A model generated the notes under the pieces. The model was not told where the DNA came from. It was given only the letters and a program-made list of their open reading frames with translations, and searched no databases. Below are positions 16,785 through 25,299 of a stretch of DNA of 64,000 nucleotides, piece after piece; position 1 is the stretch's first letter; each line of letters opens with the position of its first letter. The position numbers and the translations under genes are program-made. Source of the stretch: Pandoraea sp. (GTDB lineage: Bacteria; Pseudomonadota; Gammaproteobacteria; Burkholderiales; Burkholderiaceae); NCBI RefSeq assembly GCF_004297875.1, contig NZ_SCSK01000070.1:1-64000 (forward strand). The letters run 5' to 3'.

Positions 16785-17503
16785 GGCGCGGCCTTCCTTT
16801 TGTCCTTGTCGCTCTCCACCATGCCGTCGACGAAATACACCTGCCGGTGCGCATATTCGGCCATGGGCGGCTCGTGGGTCACCATGAGGACGGTGATGCC
16901 CATGTCCCGGTTGAGCGCCGCCAGCAGTTCCATGATTTCGTGGCTGCGCCGGGTGTCGAGGTTGCCGGTCGGCTCGTCCGCGAGCAGCACGGTGGGCCGG
17001 GTGACGATGGCCCGGGCGATGGCCACGCGCTGCTGCTGGCCACCGGACAGCTCGGCCGGGGTGTGCTCCTCCCAGCCGGCCAGGCCCACCTGTGCCAGGG
17101 CAGCGCGCGCGGTGGCGTGGCGGCTGGCCGGCGTCTCGCCCCGGTACAACAGCGGCAGCTCCACGTTCTCCAGGGCGGTGGTGCGGGCCAGCAGGTTGAA
17201 GCCCTGGAACACGAAGCCCAGGTAGTTGCGGCGCAGCAGGGCGCGCTGGTTGCGGTCGAGCTGCTCCACGCGGATGCCCTTGAACCGGTAGACGCCGCTG
17301 GTCGGCGTGTCAAGGCAGCCGATGATGTTCATCACCGTGGACTTGCCCGATCCGCTGGGACCCATCACCGCCACGAAGTCTCCCGCTTCGATGGCAAGGT
17401 CCACGCCGCGCAGCGCCTGGAAGGCCGCCGGCCCTTGGCCATAGGTCTTGGTGACCGCCTCCAGGGCGATGATGCGGGTATCGGCCGCCGCCTGCTCGCT
17501 CAT
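16781..17503 (-). CDS. MacB-like ABC transporter ATP-binding protein
   Basis: The 240-residue ATPase has Walker A GPSGSGKST (about residues 48-56), the ABC signature LSGGQQQR and Walker B VLLADEPTGNLDTR followed by the switch His in MVTHEP. This LolD/MacB subclass energises mechanotransmission by FtsX-like permeases. It overlaps MacA by four bases (start ATG 17503 over stop 17500) and the permease by four bases, so all three are translationally coupled. The C-terminal tail KDKRKAAP is extra and basic. Confidence 0.95.
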   Translation of the reverse strand: MSEQAAADTRIIALEAVTKTYGQGPAAFQALRGVDLAIEAGDFVAVMGPSGSGKSTVMNIIGCLDTPTSGVYRFKGIRVEQLDRNQRALLRRNYLGFVFQGFNLLARTTALENVELPLLYRGETPASRHATARAALAQVGLAGWEEHTPAELSGGQQQRVAIARAIVTRPTVLLADEPTGNLDTRRSHEIMELLAALNRDMGITVLMVTHEPPMAEYAHRQVYFVDGMVESDKDKRKAAP

Positions 17504-18795
17504 GGCCGGGCCGTCGACAAGGCGTCGGTGATGACCTGCATGCCGGCGCGCAGATCGCCGCCGCTTACCTGGGTCTGGCTGCCGTTCGTGTAGCCGACCG
17601 TGACGTCCATCGGCACGGCCTGTCCGTTCTGCAGCACCCAGACGCGCTGGCTGCCTTCCTTCTTCTCCCTGGCCAGCTTCTTCTGCGGCTGCATCGGCGG
17701 GCGCGGCATCATGGCGGAGAGCAGCCCGCCGGACTTCCTGGCCGCAGTGGCGGTCTCCGCGGGGCTGAACCGAAGTGCCGCGTTCGGCACCAGCAGCACA
17801 TCCTTCAATTCCACCGTGGTGATCTCGGCCGTCGCCGTCATGCCCGGCCGAAGGCTCAGATCCTGGTTGTCCACCTGCAGGGTCGTGAGGTAAGACACGA
17901 CTTTGTCCGTGGTCTGCGAGCCGAAGCTCACGCGGGTGACGCGGGCCTGGTATTTGCGGTTGGGCCAGGCATCCACGGTGAACACGGCGGACTGCCCGTC
18001 CTTGACGTTGCCGACGTCGGCCTCGTCCACATCCACCTGCAGCTCCATCTTGGACAGATCTTCCGCGAGGGAGAACAGCACCGGGGTCTGCATCGTAGCG
18101 GCCACGGTCTGGCCCGGGTCCACTTTGCGGGTCAGCACCACGCCGTCGATCGGCGAGTGGATGTAGGCCTTGGACAGGGTGGTTTCCTCGGCGCGCAGGG
18201 CGGCCCTGGCCTGCATTACCGACGCCGCGGCGCTGGCTTCGTCGGCAATGGCGCGCTGCACATCGGCCGCGGCGATGTCCAGCTCCTGCCTGGAAGGCAC
18301 CTTCCCGCCGGACAGCTCGGCAACCTGCCGGTAGCGGGCCAGCGTCGCCTTCGCCTGGGCGACCGTGGCGCGCTTCTGCTGCACCGTCGCGTCGGCTGCC
18401 GCCAGCGTCGCCCTGGCCTTGGCCACGGCGTCCCGCTGCCTGGAGGTGTCCAGGCTTGCCAGGAGCTGGCCCTTCTTCACCCGGTCGTTCACGTCCACGT
18501 CGACCTCCTCGATGGTCCCGGACACCTCGCTGCCGACTTCGACTTCATTGGTCGGCGCCAGCGTGCCGGTGGCGGACACGGTGACGGTCAGGTCGCCCTT
18601 GCGGGCCTCCGTGGTCTGGTAGCGGGGCGCCTGTGCATCATTGCCCGATCCAAGAAAGAAGAAGGCCAGGGCAGCCACGGCGAGGATGGCCGCTGCCCAC
18701 CACCAGAGGCGGCGGCCGGCCCATCGTCGCATGCCCGAGCGCAGGCCCAAGGTGGCCTTGATGTCGTCGGGAGACGGGTTTTTCGGTGGGTTCAT
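17500..18795 (-). CDS. MacA-like periplasmic adaptor protein
   Basis: The 431-residue protein has one N-terminal membrane anchor (WWWAAAILAVAALAFFFLGSG), then the lipoyl half (VTVSATGTLAPTNEVEVGSE), a long coiled-coil hairpin (residues about 110-190, rich in Ala, Gln and Arg), the second lipoyl half, a beta-barrel and a membrane-proximal domain. Adaptors of this type join an inner-membrane MacB pump to an outer-membrane channel. It begins 40 bases after the NodT stop. An insertion rich in Lys, Met and Pro (MMPRPPMQPQKKLAREKKE) near residue 375 is unusual and looks flexible. Confidence 0.93.
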   Translation of the reverse strand: MNPPKNPSPDDIKATLGLRSGMRRWAGRRLWWWAAAILAVAALAFFFLGSGNDAQAPRYQTTEARKGDLTVTVSATGTLAPTNEVEVGSEVSGTIEEVDVDVNDRVKKGQLLASLDTSRQRDAVAKARATLAAADATVQQKRATVAQAKATLARYRQVAELSGGKVPSRQELDIAAADVQRAIADEASAAASVMQARAALRAEETTLSKAYIHSPIDGVVLTRKVDPGQTVAATMQTPVLFSLAEDLSKMELQVDVDEADVGNVKDGQSAVFTVDAWPNRKYQARVTRVSFGSQTTDKVVSYLTTLQVDNQDLSLRPGMTATAEITTVELKDVLLVPNAALRFSPAETATAARKSGGLLSAMMPRPPMQPQKKLAREKKEGSQRVWVLQNGQAVPMDVTVGYTNGSQTQVSGGDLRAGMQVITDALSTARP

Positions 18796-18835
18796 GCTGG
18801 TCTGCCTGTGTTCTGGGTCGGGATGGTTCGTACAT

Positions 18836-20254
18836 TCACTCGGGCCGCTGCTTCGTGCCTTGCAGCGTGTTGCTGTTGCGCCAGCCGCCGCCGAGAGCCT
18901 TGTAGAGCTGGATCAGGGAGGTGGCGGTGTCCGCCTCGCTGCTCTTCAGGCTGTCCTGCACCAGGAGCAGGGTCCGCTGGCTGGTGAGCACGGTCTCGAA
19001 ATCGACCAGGCCGGCGGCATATTGCTGCTGGGCCAGTTGCTCGGCATTGGCGGCGGACCTGGCCGCGATCCTGAGCGCCTGCACCCGGCCGCGGCCGTTG
19101 GCCAGGGCGGTCAGGGCATTTTCCACATCGCTCAAGGCGGTCAGCACGGTGGCCTGGTAGGCGGCCAGCGCCTGAGCCTGCACGGCGCTCTGAACTTCCA
19201 CCTGCTGTTTGAGGCGGCCGCCGTCGAACACGGTGCCGGCCAGGCTCGCCAACAGCGAGCCGGCCGCAGCGTTGCCGCCGCTCAGGCCGCCGAGCGTCAG
19301 GGATTCGAGGCCGAGGGATCCGCTCAACGTCAGGTTGGGATAGCGGTGCGCCTGGGCGACGCCGATGCGCGCGGTTTCCGCAGCCAGGGTGCGTTCGGCG
19401 GCCCGAACGTCGGGGCGCTGCCGCAGGGTGTCCGCAGGAATGCCCACTGCGACCGCCTCCGGCACGGCGGGGATGTTCTCCGGCGGGTCGAGCAGGGCGT
19501 TCAGGCTGCCGGGCGTCTTGCCGAGCAGGACCGCCAGGCGGTTCGTCGTTGCGGCCACGCTGGTCTCGAGCGGCAGGATGCTGGCCCGGGTCTGCTCGAG
19601 GTTGGTGCGGGCCTGCTCCACGTCGAGGCTGGTCACCAGGCCCGCCTGCGCGCGCCATTCGGCGATCTGCAGGGTTTGCGCCTGGGTGGCCTCGTTGGCC
19701 CTCGCAATCGCCAGACGTCCCTGGTAGGCGCGCAGTTCCACGACGTTGACGGCCACTTCCGCCACGAGTGAAACCTGGGTGGCGTGCAAGGACGCCTCGG
19801 TGGCTTCCAGGTCCGCCTGCGCCGCCTCGGCGCCACGCCGCTGTGCGCCGAAGATGTCCGGCTCCCATGCCGCGTCGAAGCCGGCGCTGAAGTAGTTGCG
19901 GGAGCCTGCCGTGCCGGTCGTCCCGCTGAACTTGCTGTGCTGGGCCGCGCCTGATGCGCTGACGGTAGGATAGAACTGGGCGCCGGCCAGGGCGCGCAGG
20001 GCCCGGGCTTGCCGCAGCCGGGCGCGCGCCGCCGCCAGATCGGTGTTGGATACGAGCGCCTCGGTGATCAGGCGCTCGAGTACGGGGTCGTGGAACTGCG
20101 TCCACCACTGGGCCAACGCGTTCGCGTCGACGGCGCCTGCCTGATGGGCGGCATGCCAGTTCTCGGGCACCGCGATGTGTGGCTTGCTGTAATCGGGACC
20201 GACCGCGGCGCAGCCCGACAGCAGCAGGGCGATGACCGCCATGCCGGCCGGCAT
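18836..20254 (-). CDS. NodT-family outer-membrane efflux lipoprotein
   Basis: The 472-residue protein has a lipoprotein signal (MAVIALLLSGCAAVG) with the lipidated Cys right after LLLSG. It continues as an RND-type outer-membrane factor: VGPDYSKPHIAVPENWH, and two repeats of long helices with VEVAVNVVELRAYQGRLAIA-like and DVENALTALANGRGRVQALR segments. It forms the trimeric exit duct for the MacAB pump encoded downstream. The frame stays open far upstream, but ATG 20254, with GGAG ten bases before it, is the only start that gives a proper signal peptide. Confidence 0.92.
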   Translation of the reverse strand: MPAGMAVIALLLSGCAAVGPDYSKPHIAVPENWHAAHQAGAVDANALAQWWTQFHDPVLERLITEALVSNTDLAAARARLRQARALRALAGAQFYPTVSASGAAQHSKFSGTTGTAGSRNYFSAGFDAAWEPDIFGAQRRGAEAAQADLEATEASLHATQVSLVAEVAVNVVELRAYQGRLAIARANEATQAQTLQIAEWRAQAGLVTSLDVEQARTNLEQTRASILPLETSVAATTNRLAVLLGKTPGSLNALLDPPENIPAVPEAVAVGIPADTLRQRPDVRAAERTLAAETARIGVAQAHRYPNLTLSGSLGLESLTLGGLSGGNAAAGSLLASLAGTVFDGGRLKQQVEVQSAVQAQALAAYQATVLTALSDVENALTALANGRGRVQALRIAARSAANAEQLAQQQYAAGLVDFETVLTSQRTLLLVQDSLKSSEADTATSLIQLYKALGGGWRNSNTLQGTKQRPE

Positions 20255-20375
20255 GGCGCCTCGTCTCCACCTGGATGCAAGCGTCGCCGCAACCGATCTG
20301 CGATCCGTCGAGCGTGCCGCCGGCGTGGCGCCGATGCTCGACGTGCGGGCCTTCGTTGCGCGCTTACCCACCCAC

Positions 20376-20795
20376 TCAACCCGCCACCCTGAACGCCAGC
20401 ACCGGCAGGTCATCCATTTGCAGCACTTCGGCCTTGACGGGCACCGGGCCGCGCTCGAAGAGCTGGCGCAGGTCTTCCGGCGCGGCCTTGACGCCGAGCA
20501 CGATGGCCTGGACGATCGGGCCCTCCTTGAGCTGGATGTGGCCGTAGACGTAGGGCGCGATTTTTTCGAAGCGCGGGTGGCAGGCCGGCGTGATGTTGTG
20601 CGTGGCAAACAGCAGCGTGCCCTCGCCGCTGAGTTCCGCGGGCTCGACGTTCCAGCTGCCGCAATGCTCGCAGCAGCCGGTCGGCGGGAACGTGTAGCGC
20701 CCGCACGACTTGCAGGCGATGGCGCGAAACACGCCGCTGGCGAGCCCTTCGTAGTAGGAGCGGATGGTGTTGGGCTGTTCGGTAGCGTTTTGCAT
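20376..20795 (-). CDS. DUF35 Zn-ribbon/OB-fold protein, thiolase partner
   Basis: The 139-residue protein has an N-terminal helix, a rubredoxin-like zinc ribbon with four cysteines (CKSCGRYTFPPTGCCEHCGS, about residues 28-47) and an OB-fold (GEGTLLFATHNI, YGHIQLKEGPIVQAIVLG). DUF35 proteins pair with thiolase-like enzymes as acyl-CoA-binding subunits, for example with the retro-aldolase Ltp2 in steroid side-chain breakdown. Its ATG lies one base after the stop of the thiolase-like gene, which fits a stable two-subunit complex. Confidence 0.9.
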   Translation of the reverse strand: MQNATEQPNTIRSYYEGLASGVFRAIACKSCGRYTFPPTGCCEHCGSWNVEPAELSGEGTLLFATHNITPACHPRFEKIAPYVYGHIQLKEGPIVQAIVLGVKAAPEDLRQLFERGPVPVKAEVLQMDDLPVLAFRVAG

Positions 20796-20796
20796 G

Positions 20797-22077
20797 TCAG
20801 AGACTCCCGAGAACGACCACGGTGCCGATCATGGCGTAGCCGTGGGTGTGAATGACGGAGACCCGGGGCGGCCTGGGAATCTGCCGTGCGCCTGCCTTGC
20901 CGCGCATTTGCATCACGGCCTCGTAGGTATCGGAGCCGGCGCTGGCCGCCCACGCATGCCCGAACGCATGGCGCCCGCCGTGGGTCGACATGGGCCGGTT
21001 GCCGTCAAAGCGCAGGCGTCCGTCGCGCGCGGCGGCGAGGCCTTTGCCCGCGTCGAGGTAGCCGATCGTCTCGGCGGTGCAAATGCTCGAGATGTGCGAG
21101 CAGTCGTGCGTGTGCAGATAGTCGATGTCGGCCGCCTTGATGTTGGCCATGCCGAAGGCCGCGTCGATGGCCCGCTTGTCGAATTCCCAGTAGGTCGGGT
21201 CATCGCCGTACCACGGCAGGTCGCTGTAGCTGATGCCGAATCCCTTGAACTCGACCGGCTCCGTTTTGCCGCGCTTGGCCAGGTCGGCGCGCGTGAGCAC
21301 CATGGCCGAGGCGCCGTCGGCCGTGGTCACCAGGCTCAGCAGCCGCGACGGCCAGGCGACGAACGGATTGTGCTTGTCCGATCGCCAGTAGTCGTACGGG
21401 TCGGAGAAGCCCTCGCGCGCGGCGCGATCTTCCAGCTTTTCCTGGATGTTGGCCTTGGGATTCATCGCGCCGTGCATGCGCCGCGTGCGGCAAAGTTCGA
21501 ACATGCCCCGGTCGAAATCTTCGATCGAGATGCCGTATTTGCGGCAGTAGCCGAGCGCGACCAGGCCGTTATACGTCGAGAAAATGTCATAGCCCTGCGG
21601 CACGCCATAGGCCTGGTTGACCGCCATATCGGTCCATAGCCAGGTCTGCTGGTGCGAGATGGGCTCGCGCTCGTACGGACTGTATTGCTTGACCTTGGTG
21701 CGCGTGGTCTCCACGCCGTAGACCAGGACCGTGTCGTAGACGCCGGCGGCGATCGCCATGGCGGCCAGCGAAGCGCCGACGTTGGTGGTCGAGCATTGTG
21801 CCTCGAAATGCACGCCGGCCTTGAACTGCGTGCCGGTCCATTTGGAGAGCTGCGTATAGGTGCCGGGCAACTGCGAGCTGGCGACCATGGCATTGCCGGC
21901 GCACACGGCATCGACGTCCTGCGCGCTGATGCCGGCGTCGTCGAGCGCTTCCTTGACCGCACGCGCGGTGAGCTCCTGGAGGCTCGTTCCCTTGAGCTCG
22001 GGCGTCTCGAGCAGGTCGCCAAAACGAGAACAGCCGACACCCGAAATCGCCACTCGTTCGCGTAAAGTGTTTCTCAT
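20797..22077 (-). CDS. thiolase-fold (SCP2-like) acyl-CoA enzyme
   Basis: The 426-residue protein has the thiolase fold of the SCP2/lipid-transfer type. Its opening is VAISGVGCSRFGDL, the nucleophile Cys lies in FEAQCSTTNVGASLAAMAIA, and HTHDCSHISSICTAE and THGGRHAFGHAW carry the His residues. The usual late C-x-G of thiolases is absent; the end reads HTHGYAMIGTVVVLG, and the standard GHPxGASG is GHAWAASAG. With an adjacent DUF35 gene it could be a thiolase or an aldolase acting on 3-hydroxyacyl-CoA. AAGGAGG seven bases before ATG 22077 is a strong ribosome binding site. It is co-oriented with the LysR gene 132 bases upstream. Confidence 0.85.
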   Translation of the reverse strand: MRNTLRERVAISGVGCSRFGDLLETPELKGTSLQELTARAVKEALDDAGISAQDVDAVCAGNAMVASSQLPGTYTQLSKWTGTQFKAGVHFEAQCSTTNVGASLAAMAIAAGVYDTVLVYGVETTRTKVKQYSPYEREPISHQQTWLWTDMAVNQAYGVPQGYDIFSTYNGLVALGYCRKYGISIEDFDRGMFELCRTRRMHGAMNPKANIQEKLEDRAAREGFSDPYDYWRSDKHNPFVAWPSRLLSLVTTADGASAMVLTRADLAKRGKTEPVEFKGFGISYSDLPWYGDDPTYWEFDKRAIDAAFGMANIKAADIDYLHTHDCSHISSICTAETIGYLDAGKGLAAARDGRLRFDGNRPMSTHGGRHAFGHAWAASAGSDTYEAVMQMRGKAGARQIPRPPRVSVIHTHGYAMIGTVVVLGSL

Positions 22078-22209
22078 GGAAATGCCTCCTTGAATGGTTC
22101 ACGCAGCGCTATCTGAGCACCGGCCAAGGGGGGGTGGTTTGATGCACGTCAATCGCGCCGTGATTTTCATCGGCCGCGGGCAAGCGGGTCTTTTTGCGGA
22201 CGCGCGTCG

Positions 22210-23142
22210 TCAGAAGCGGCGCTTGCCGTGAGCGGCGGCCGCCTCGTCGAGCAGCCAGTCGCGAAATGCGGCGAGTTTGGGCAGGCTCGCGCCGTCGGCG
22301 CGATACACCACGTAATAGGCCAGCGGCGAAGCGAACGTGATGCCCGCAAACAGGCGCACCAGCCGGCCGGTGGCCAGGTCGTCGCCGGCCATCACGCTGC
22401 GCGCCAGCGCAATGCCATGGCCGTCGATGGCCGCCTGCAGCACGGCGGCGGAGTTGTTGATTTTCATGCCGCGCATGGTCGCCACGCCCGTCACGCCGGC
22501 TTTTTGCAGCCACATGTCCCAGGTGGGAAAACCGGTGGCGGCGTCCATCGAGAGATCGTGAATCAATGTCTCGCGCGCCAGCGATTCCGGCGTCTGCAAG
22601 CGGCCGCGCCGGTGCAGCAGCTTGGGCGAGCAGACCGGATACACTTCCTCGTCCATCAGCTTGACCGCGCTCAGGCCGGGCCAGCGGCCGGTGCCATAGC
22701 GCACGCCGATATCGACGCCCAGCGCGACGAAATCCACCGGCTTCAGATTGGTGTCGAGCCGCACGTCGGTATCCGGCCACGCGGCCTGGAAGCGCTCGAT
22801 GCGCGGCAGCAGCCATTTGGCCGCGAACGCGGGGCTCACGGCCACCGTCAGCATCCCGCTGGTCGACTCCTCCCTGAGCCGCTCGAGCCCCAGGGTCAGG
22901 CGATCGAAACCCGCGCGAATGTCGGGCAGGGCGCGCTCGGCGGCATCGGTCGGCACCAGCCGCACGCGCCCGCTCGCGGTGCGGTGAAACAGCGTCACGC
23001 CCAGCGAATCTTCCAGCGTGCGCACCAGTTGCCCCACCGCGGCGGGGGTCACATGCAATTCGGCTGCGGCGGCTGCAAAGCTTCGATGGCGGGCGCTGGC
23101 CTCGAACGCGCGCAACGCGTTCAGATGAACGGGAGATTTCAT
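22210..23142 (-). CDS. LysR-family regulator, GcvA-like
   Basis: The 310-residue protein opens with PVHLNALRAFEASARHRSFA and the recognition helix ELHVTPAAVGQLVRTLEDSL, then LFHRTASGRVRLV. The effector domain includes LTVAVSPAFAAKWLLPRIER and DIGVRYGTGRWPG. It may regulate the thiolase-like pair downstream on the same strand, or the divergent cupin and amine-oxidase pair at 23309 across a 166-base gap. Both layouts occur for GcvA-like proteins. Confidence 0.9.
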   Translation of the reverse strand: MKSPVHLNALRAFEASARHRSFAAAAAELHVTPAAVGQLVRTLEDSLGVTLFHRTASGRVRLVPTDAAERALPDIRAGFDRLTLGLERLREESTSGMLTVAVSPAFAAKWLLPRIERFQAAWPDTDVRLDTNLKPVDFVALGVDIGVRYGTGRWPGLSAVKLMDEEVYPVCSPKLLHRRGRLQTPESLARETLIHDLSMDAATGFPTWDMWLQKAGVTGVATMRGMKINNSAAVLQAAIDGHGIALARSVMAGDDLATGRLVRLFAGITFASPLAYYVVYRADGASLPKLAAFRDWLLDEAAAAHGKRRF

Positions 23143-23308
23143 GGAGCTAAAGATTTTCTATCGATGCCGGATACTTTATCTCGTTTGCCGGCTGGCGGGA
23201 ATCGATGAAAAATATCACTCACGGTCTGCCTGGCGGGGCGGGCGGCGGCGGTACGCCGCAGGCCCGCGGCCGGGCAGGGTAGGCAGATAGTTTTCCTTTT
23301 CGACAATC

Positions 23309-23983
23309 ATGCGGATCAATGACGACTTTTCCCGTTGGGCGAGCGTGACGCCGCGCGAGTATCGCTGGGTGACGTCGCCGCAGGGCGGCGTCGAACGCGT
23401 GATGCTGGATCGCATCGGTGGCGAGCAGGCACGCGCGACCAGCATCGTGCGCTATGCGCCCGATTCGTTTTTTCCGCGCCATGAGCATCCGGCCGGCGAA
23501 GAGATCCTGGTGCTCTCGGGCGTGTTCTCCGAAGAGGGCGAGGATTATCCGGCGGGCTGGTACCTGCGCAATCCGCCGGGTTCCGGCCATTGCCCGTCGA
23601 GCCGCGAGGGCGCGCTTATCTTCGTCAAGCTGCGGCAGATGCTGCCCGACGAGCGCCTGAGCGTACGCATCGACACCCGGGATCCGGCGGCGTGGCAGCG
23701 GCGGGAGGGTGTCGACGTCTGCCCGCTTTTTTCCAATGCGGTGGAGCATGTCAGCCTGCGGCGCGCGGCGCCCGGCGCGACGGCCCTGGCCGCATCGAAG
23801 CGCGGTGTCGAGCTGCTGGTATTGGCCGGCGCGGTCGTGATCGGCGTGCAGTCCTACGAGCGCGGCAGCTGGGTGCGGTCGCCGCGCGGCGCATGCCCGG
23901 CCGTCTTGGCTGGCGCGCACGGTGCGATGTTTTACGTGAAAGAGACCGAGGCGGCTTACCACCCGAGCGGAGCACAGCCATGA
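23309..23983 (+). CDS. ChrR-like double-cupin protein
   Basis: The 224-residue protein holds two cupin repeats of the ChrR type. The first has a complete metal motif, FFPRHEHPAGEEILVLSG then YPAGWYLRNPPGSGH. The second (KRGVELLVLAGAV, SYERGSWVRSPRG) has lost most of the histidines. ChrR proteins are zinc anti-sigma factors responding to singlet oxygen, but this one has no N-terminal sigma-binding domain and no sigma gene nearby, so a metal-dependent or binding role is more likely. Its stop overlaps the start of the FAD oxidase gene (ATGA), indicating coupled translation. Confidence 0.85.
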   Translation: MRINDDFSRWASVTPREYRWVTSPQGGVERVMLDRIGGEQARATSIVRYAPDSFFPRHEHPAGEEILVLSGVFSEEGEDYPAGWYLRNPPGSGHCPSSREGALIFVKLRQMLPDERLSVRIDTRDPAAWQRREGVDVCPLFSNAVEHVSLRRAAPGATALAASKRGVELLVLAGAVVIGVQSYERGSWVRSPRGACPAVLAGAHGAMFYVKETEAAYHPSGAQP

Positions 23984-25119
23984 CGGCAACGCGCATCGCC
24001 ATCGTGGGCGCCGGCGTCGCCGGCCTGTATGCGGCGTCGCTGCTCGAGCAGCAGGGCATGCACGACTATGTGGTGCTGGAGGCGCGCACGCGGCCGGGCG
24101 GACGCATTCTGTCGGCCTCGCTGTCACCCACGCCGGGTGCCGTCGACACCATCGCGTCGGGCGATCGCGATCGCTTCGACCTTGGGCCGACGTGGTTCTG
24201 GCCGGCGCTGCAACCCGAACTCGACGCGCTGGTAACGCAGCTTGGCCTGGCGCGCTTCCCGCAGCACGAGTCTGGCGACATGGTGGCGGAGCGCTCGTTG
24301 CACGAGGGGCCGATGCGCATGCGCGGCTATGCGACGTCGCCGCAATCGATGCGCCTGGTGGGCGGCATGGCCGCCCTGACCGACGCGCTGCGGCGGCAGT
24401 TGCCGCCATCGCGGCTCGCGCTGGGCACGCGGGTGCGGCAGATGCGTCGCGCCGAGTCGCACGTCGAGCTGAGCGCCGAGGATGCGCAAGGGCGGTTGGT
24501 GACTTATCGCGCCGAGTCGGTGCTGCTGGCGGTGCCCCCGCGTCTTGCGCTCGCCACGATCGATTTTTCGCCGGCCTTGCCCGAGCCGCTCGCGCGCGAG
24601 TGGCGCCATACCGCCACCTGGATGGCCGCGCATGCCAAGTATGTTGCCGTGTACGATGCGCCGTTCTGGCGTGAGCGCGGCCTCTCGGGCGAGGCCCGCA
24701 GCGCCTGCGGCCCGCTCGTCGAAATCCACGACGCCTCGATGCCGGGCGGCCATGCCGCGCTGTTCGGCTTTTTCGGGATCGCCGCGTCGGCGCGCCGGCG
24801 TTTGTCCGACGACGCGTTGCGCGAGCACTGCCGCGCACAATTCACACGGCTCTTCGGCGAGCCGGCCGCGCGGCCCCGCGACGAATTCGTCAAGGATTGG
24901 TCGGCGGACGCGCTGACCGCGATCGCCGAGGATCTGGATGGCCCGGCCGGGCATGCCGCCGCGCCGGCGGCCACGGCCGGCGCGGGCGTCTGGCGCAACG
25001 CGCTGATTGGCATTGCAAGCGAATGGTCGCCGCAATTCCCCGGCTACGTCGCGGGCGCGATCGAGGCGGCCAGTGCGGGGCTGCGCACGGCATTGGGCCA
25101 CGCCCCTACAATGCGGTAA
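23980..25119 (+). CDS. FAD-dependent amine oxidase-family protein
   Basis: The 379-residue protein has the FAD-binding motif IAIVGAGVAGLYAASLLEQ, followed by VVLEARTRPGGRI at about residue 45 and the second dinucleotide-contact segment VLLAVPPRLALATIDFSP. Near the C terminus, ALIGIASEWSPQFPGYVAGAIE is the conserved flavin-contact and exit helix of monoamine-oxidase-like proteins. The substrate, amine or otherwise, is not known. Start ATG 23980 overlaps the cupin stop. Longer in-phase frames upstream run through the cupin gene and are not used. Confidence 0.88.
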   Translation: MTATRIAIVGAGVAGLYAASLLEQQGMHDYVVLEARTRPGGRILSASLSPTPGAVDTIASGDRDRFDLGPTWFWPALQPELDALVTQLGLARFPQHESGDMVAERSLHEGPMRMRGYATSPQSMRLVGGMAALTDALRRQLPPSRLALGTRVRQMRRAESHVELSAEDAQGRLVTYRAESVLLAVPPRLALATIDFSPALPEPLAREWRHTATWMAAHAKYVAVYDAPFWRERGLSGEARSACGPLVEIHDASMPGGHAALFGFFGIAASARRRLSDDALREHCRAQFTRLFGEPAARPRDEFVKDWSADALTAIAEDLDGPAGHAAAPAATAGAGVWRNALIGIASEWSPQFPGYVAGAIEAASAGLRTALGHAPTMR

Positions 25120-25299
25120 CAACCGATGGGTGCTGAGGCCGATGCAATGCGGCATCGGCGGCCGTGCAAACGACACTGGGGAACGTCAACGTGAAAAGTA
25201 CCAGCAGGGCCACGCAGGTCACGATGCAGTGCGTTGCCCACCGGGGCGCGCGGAGTGCTGCCGTGGGCCGCCGGGCCAGGGCGATGGGGAAGACGCATC

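Noticed and set aside
15546..17225. A 559-codon plus-strand frame across the MacB genes
   Set aside because: Antisense to two well-recognised ABC genes and composed of Gly/His/Asp-rich low-quality sequence.
20255..20953. Upstream extension of the NodT frame
   Set aside because: The frame is open, but a lipoprotein signal begins at ATG 20254 and the extension overlaps the DUF35 and thiolase-like genes.
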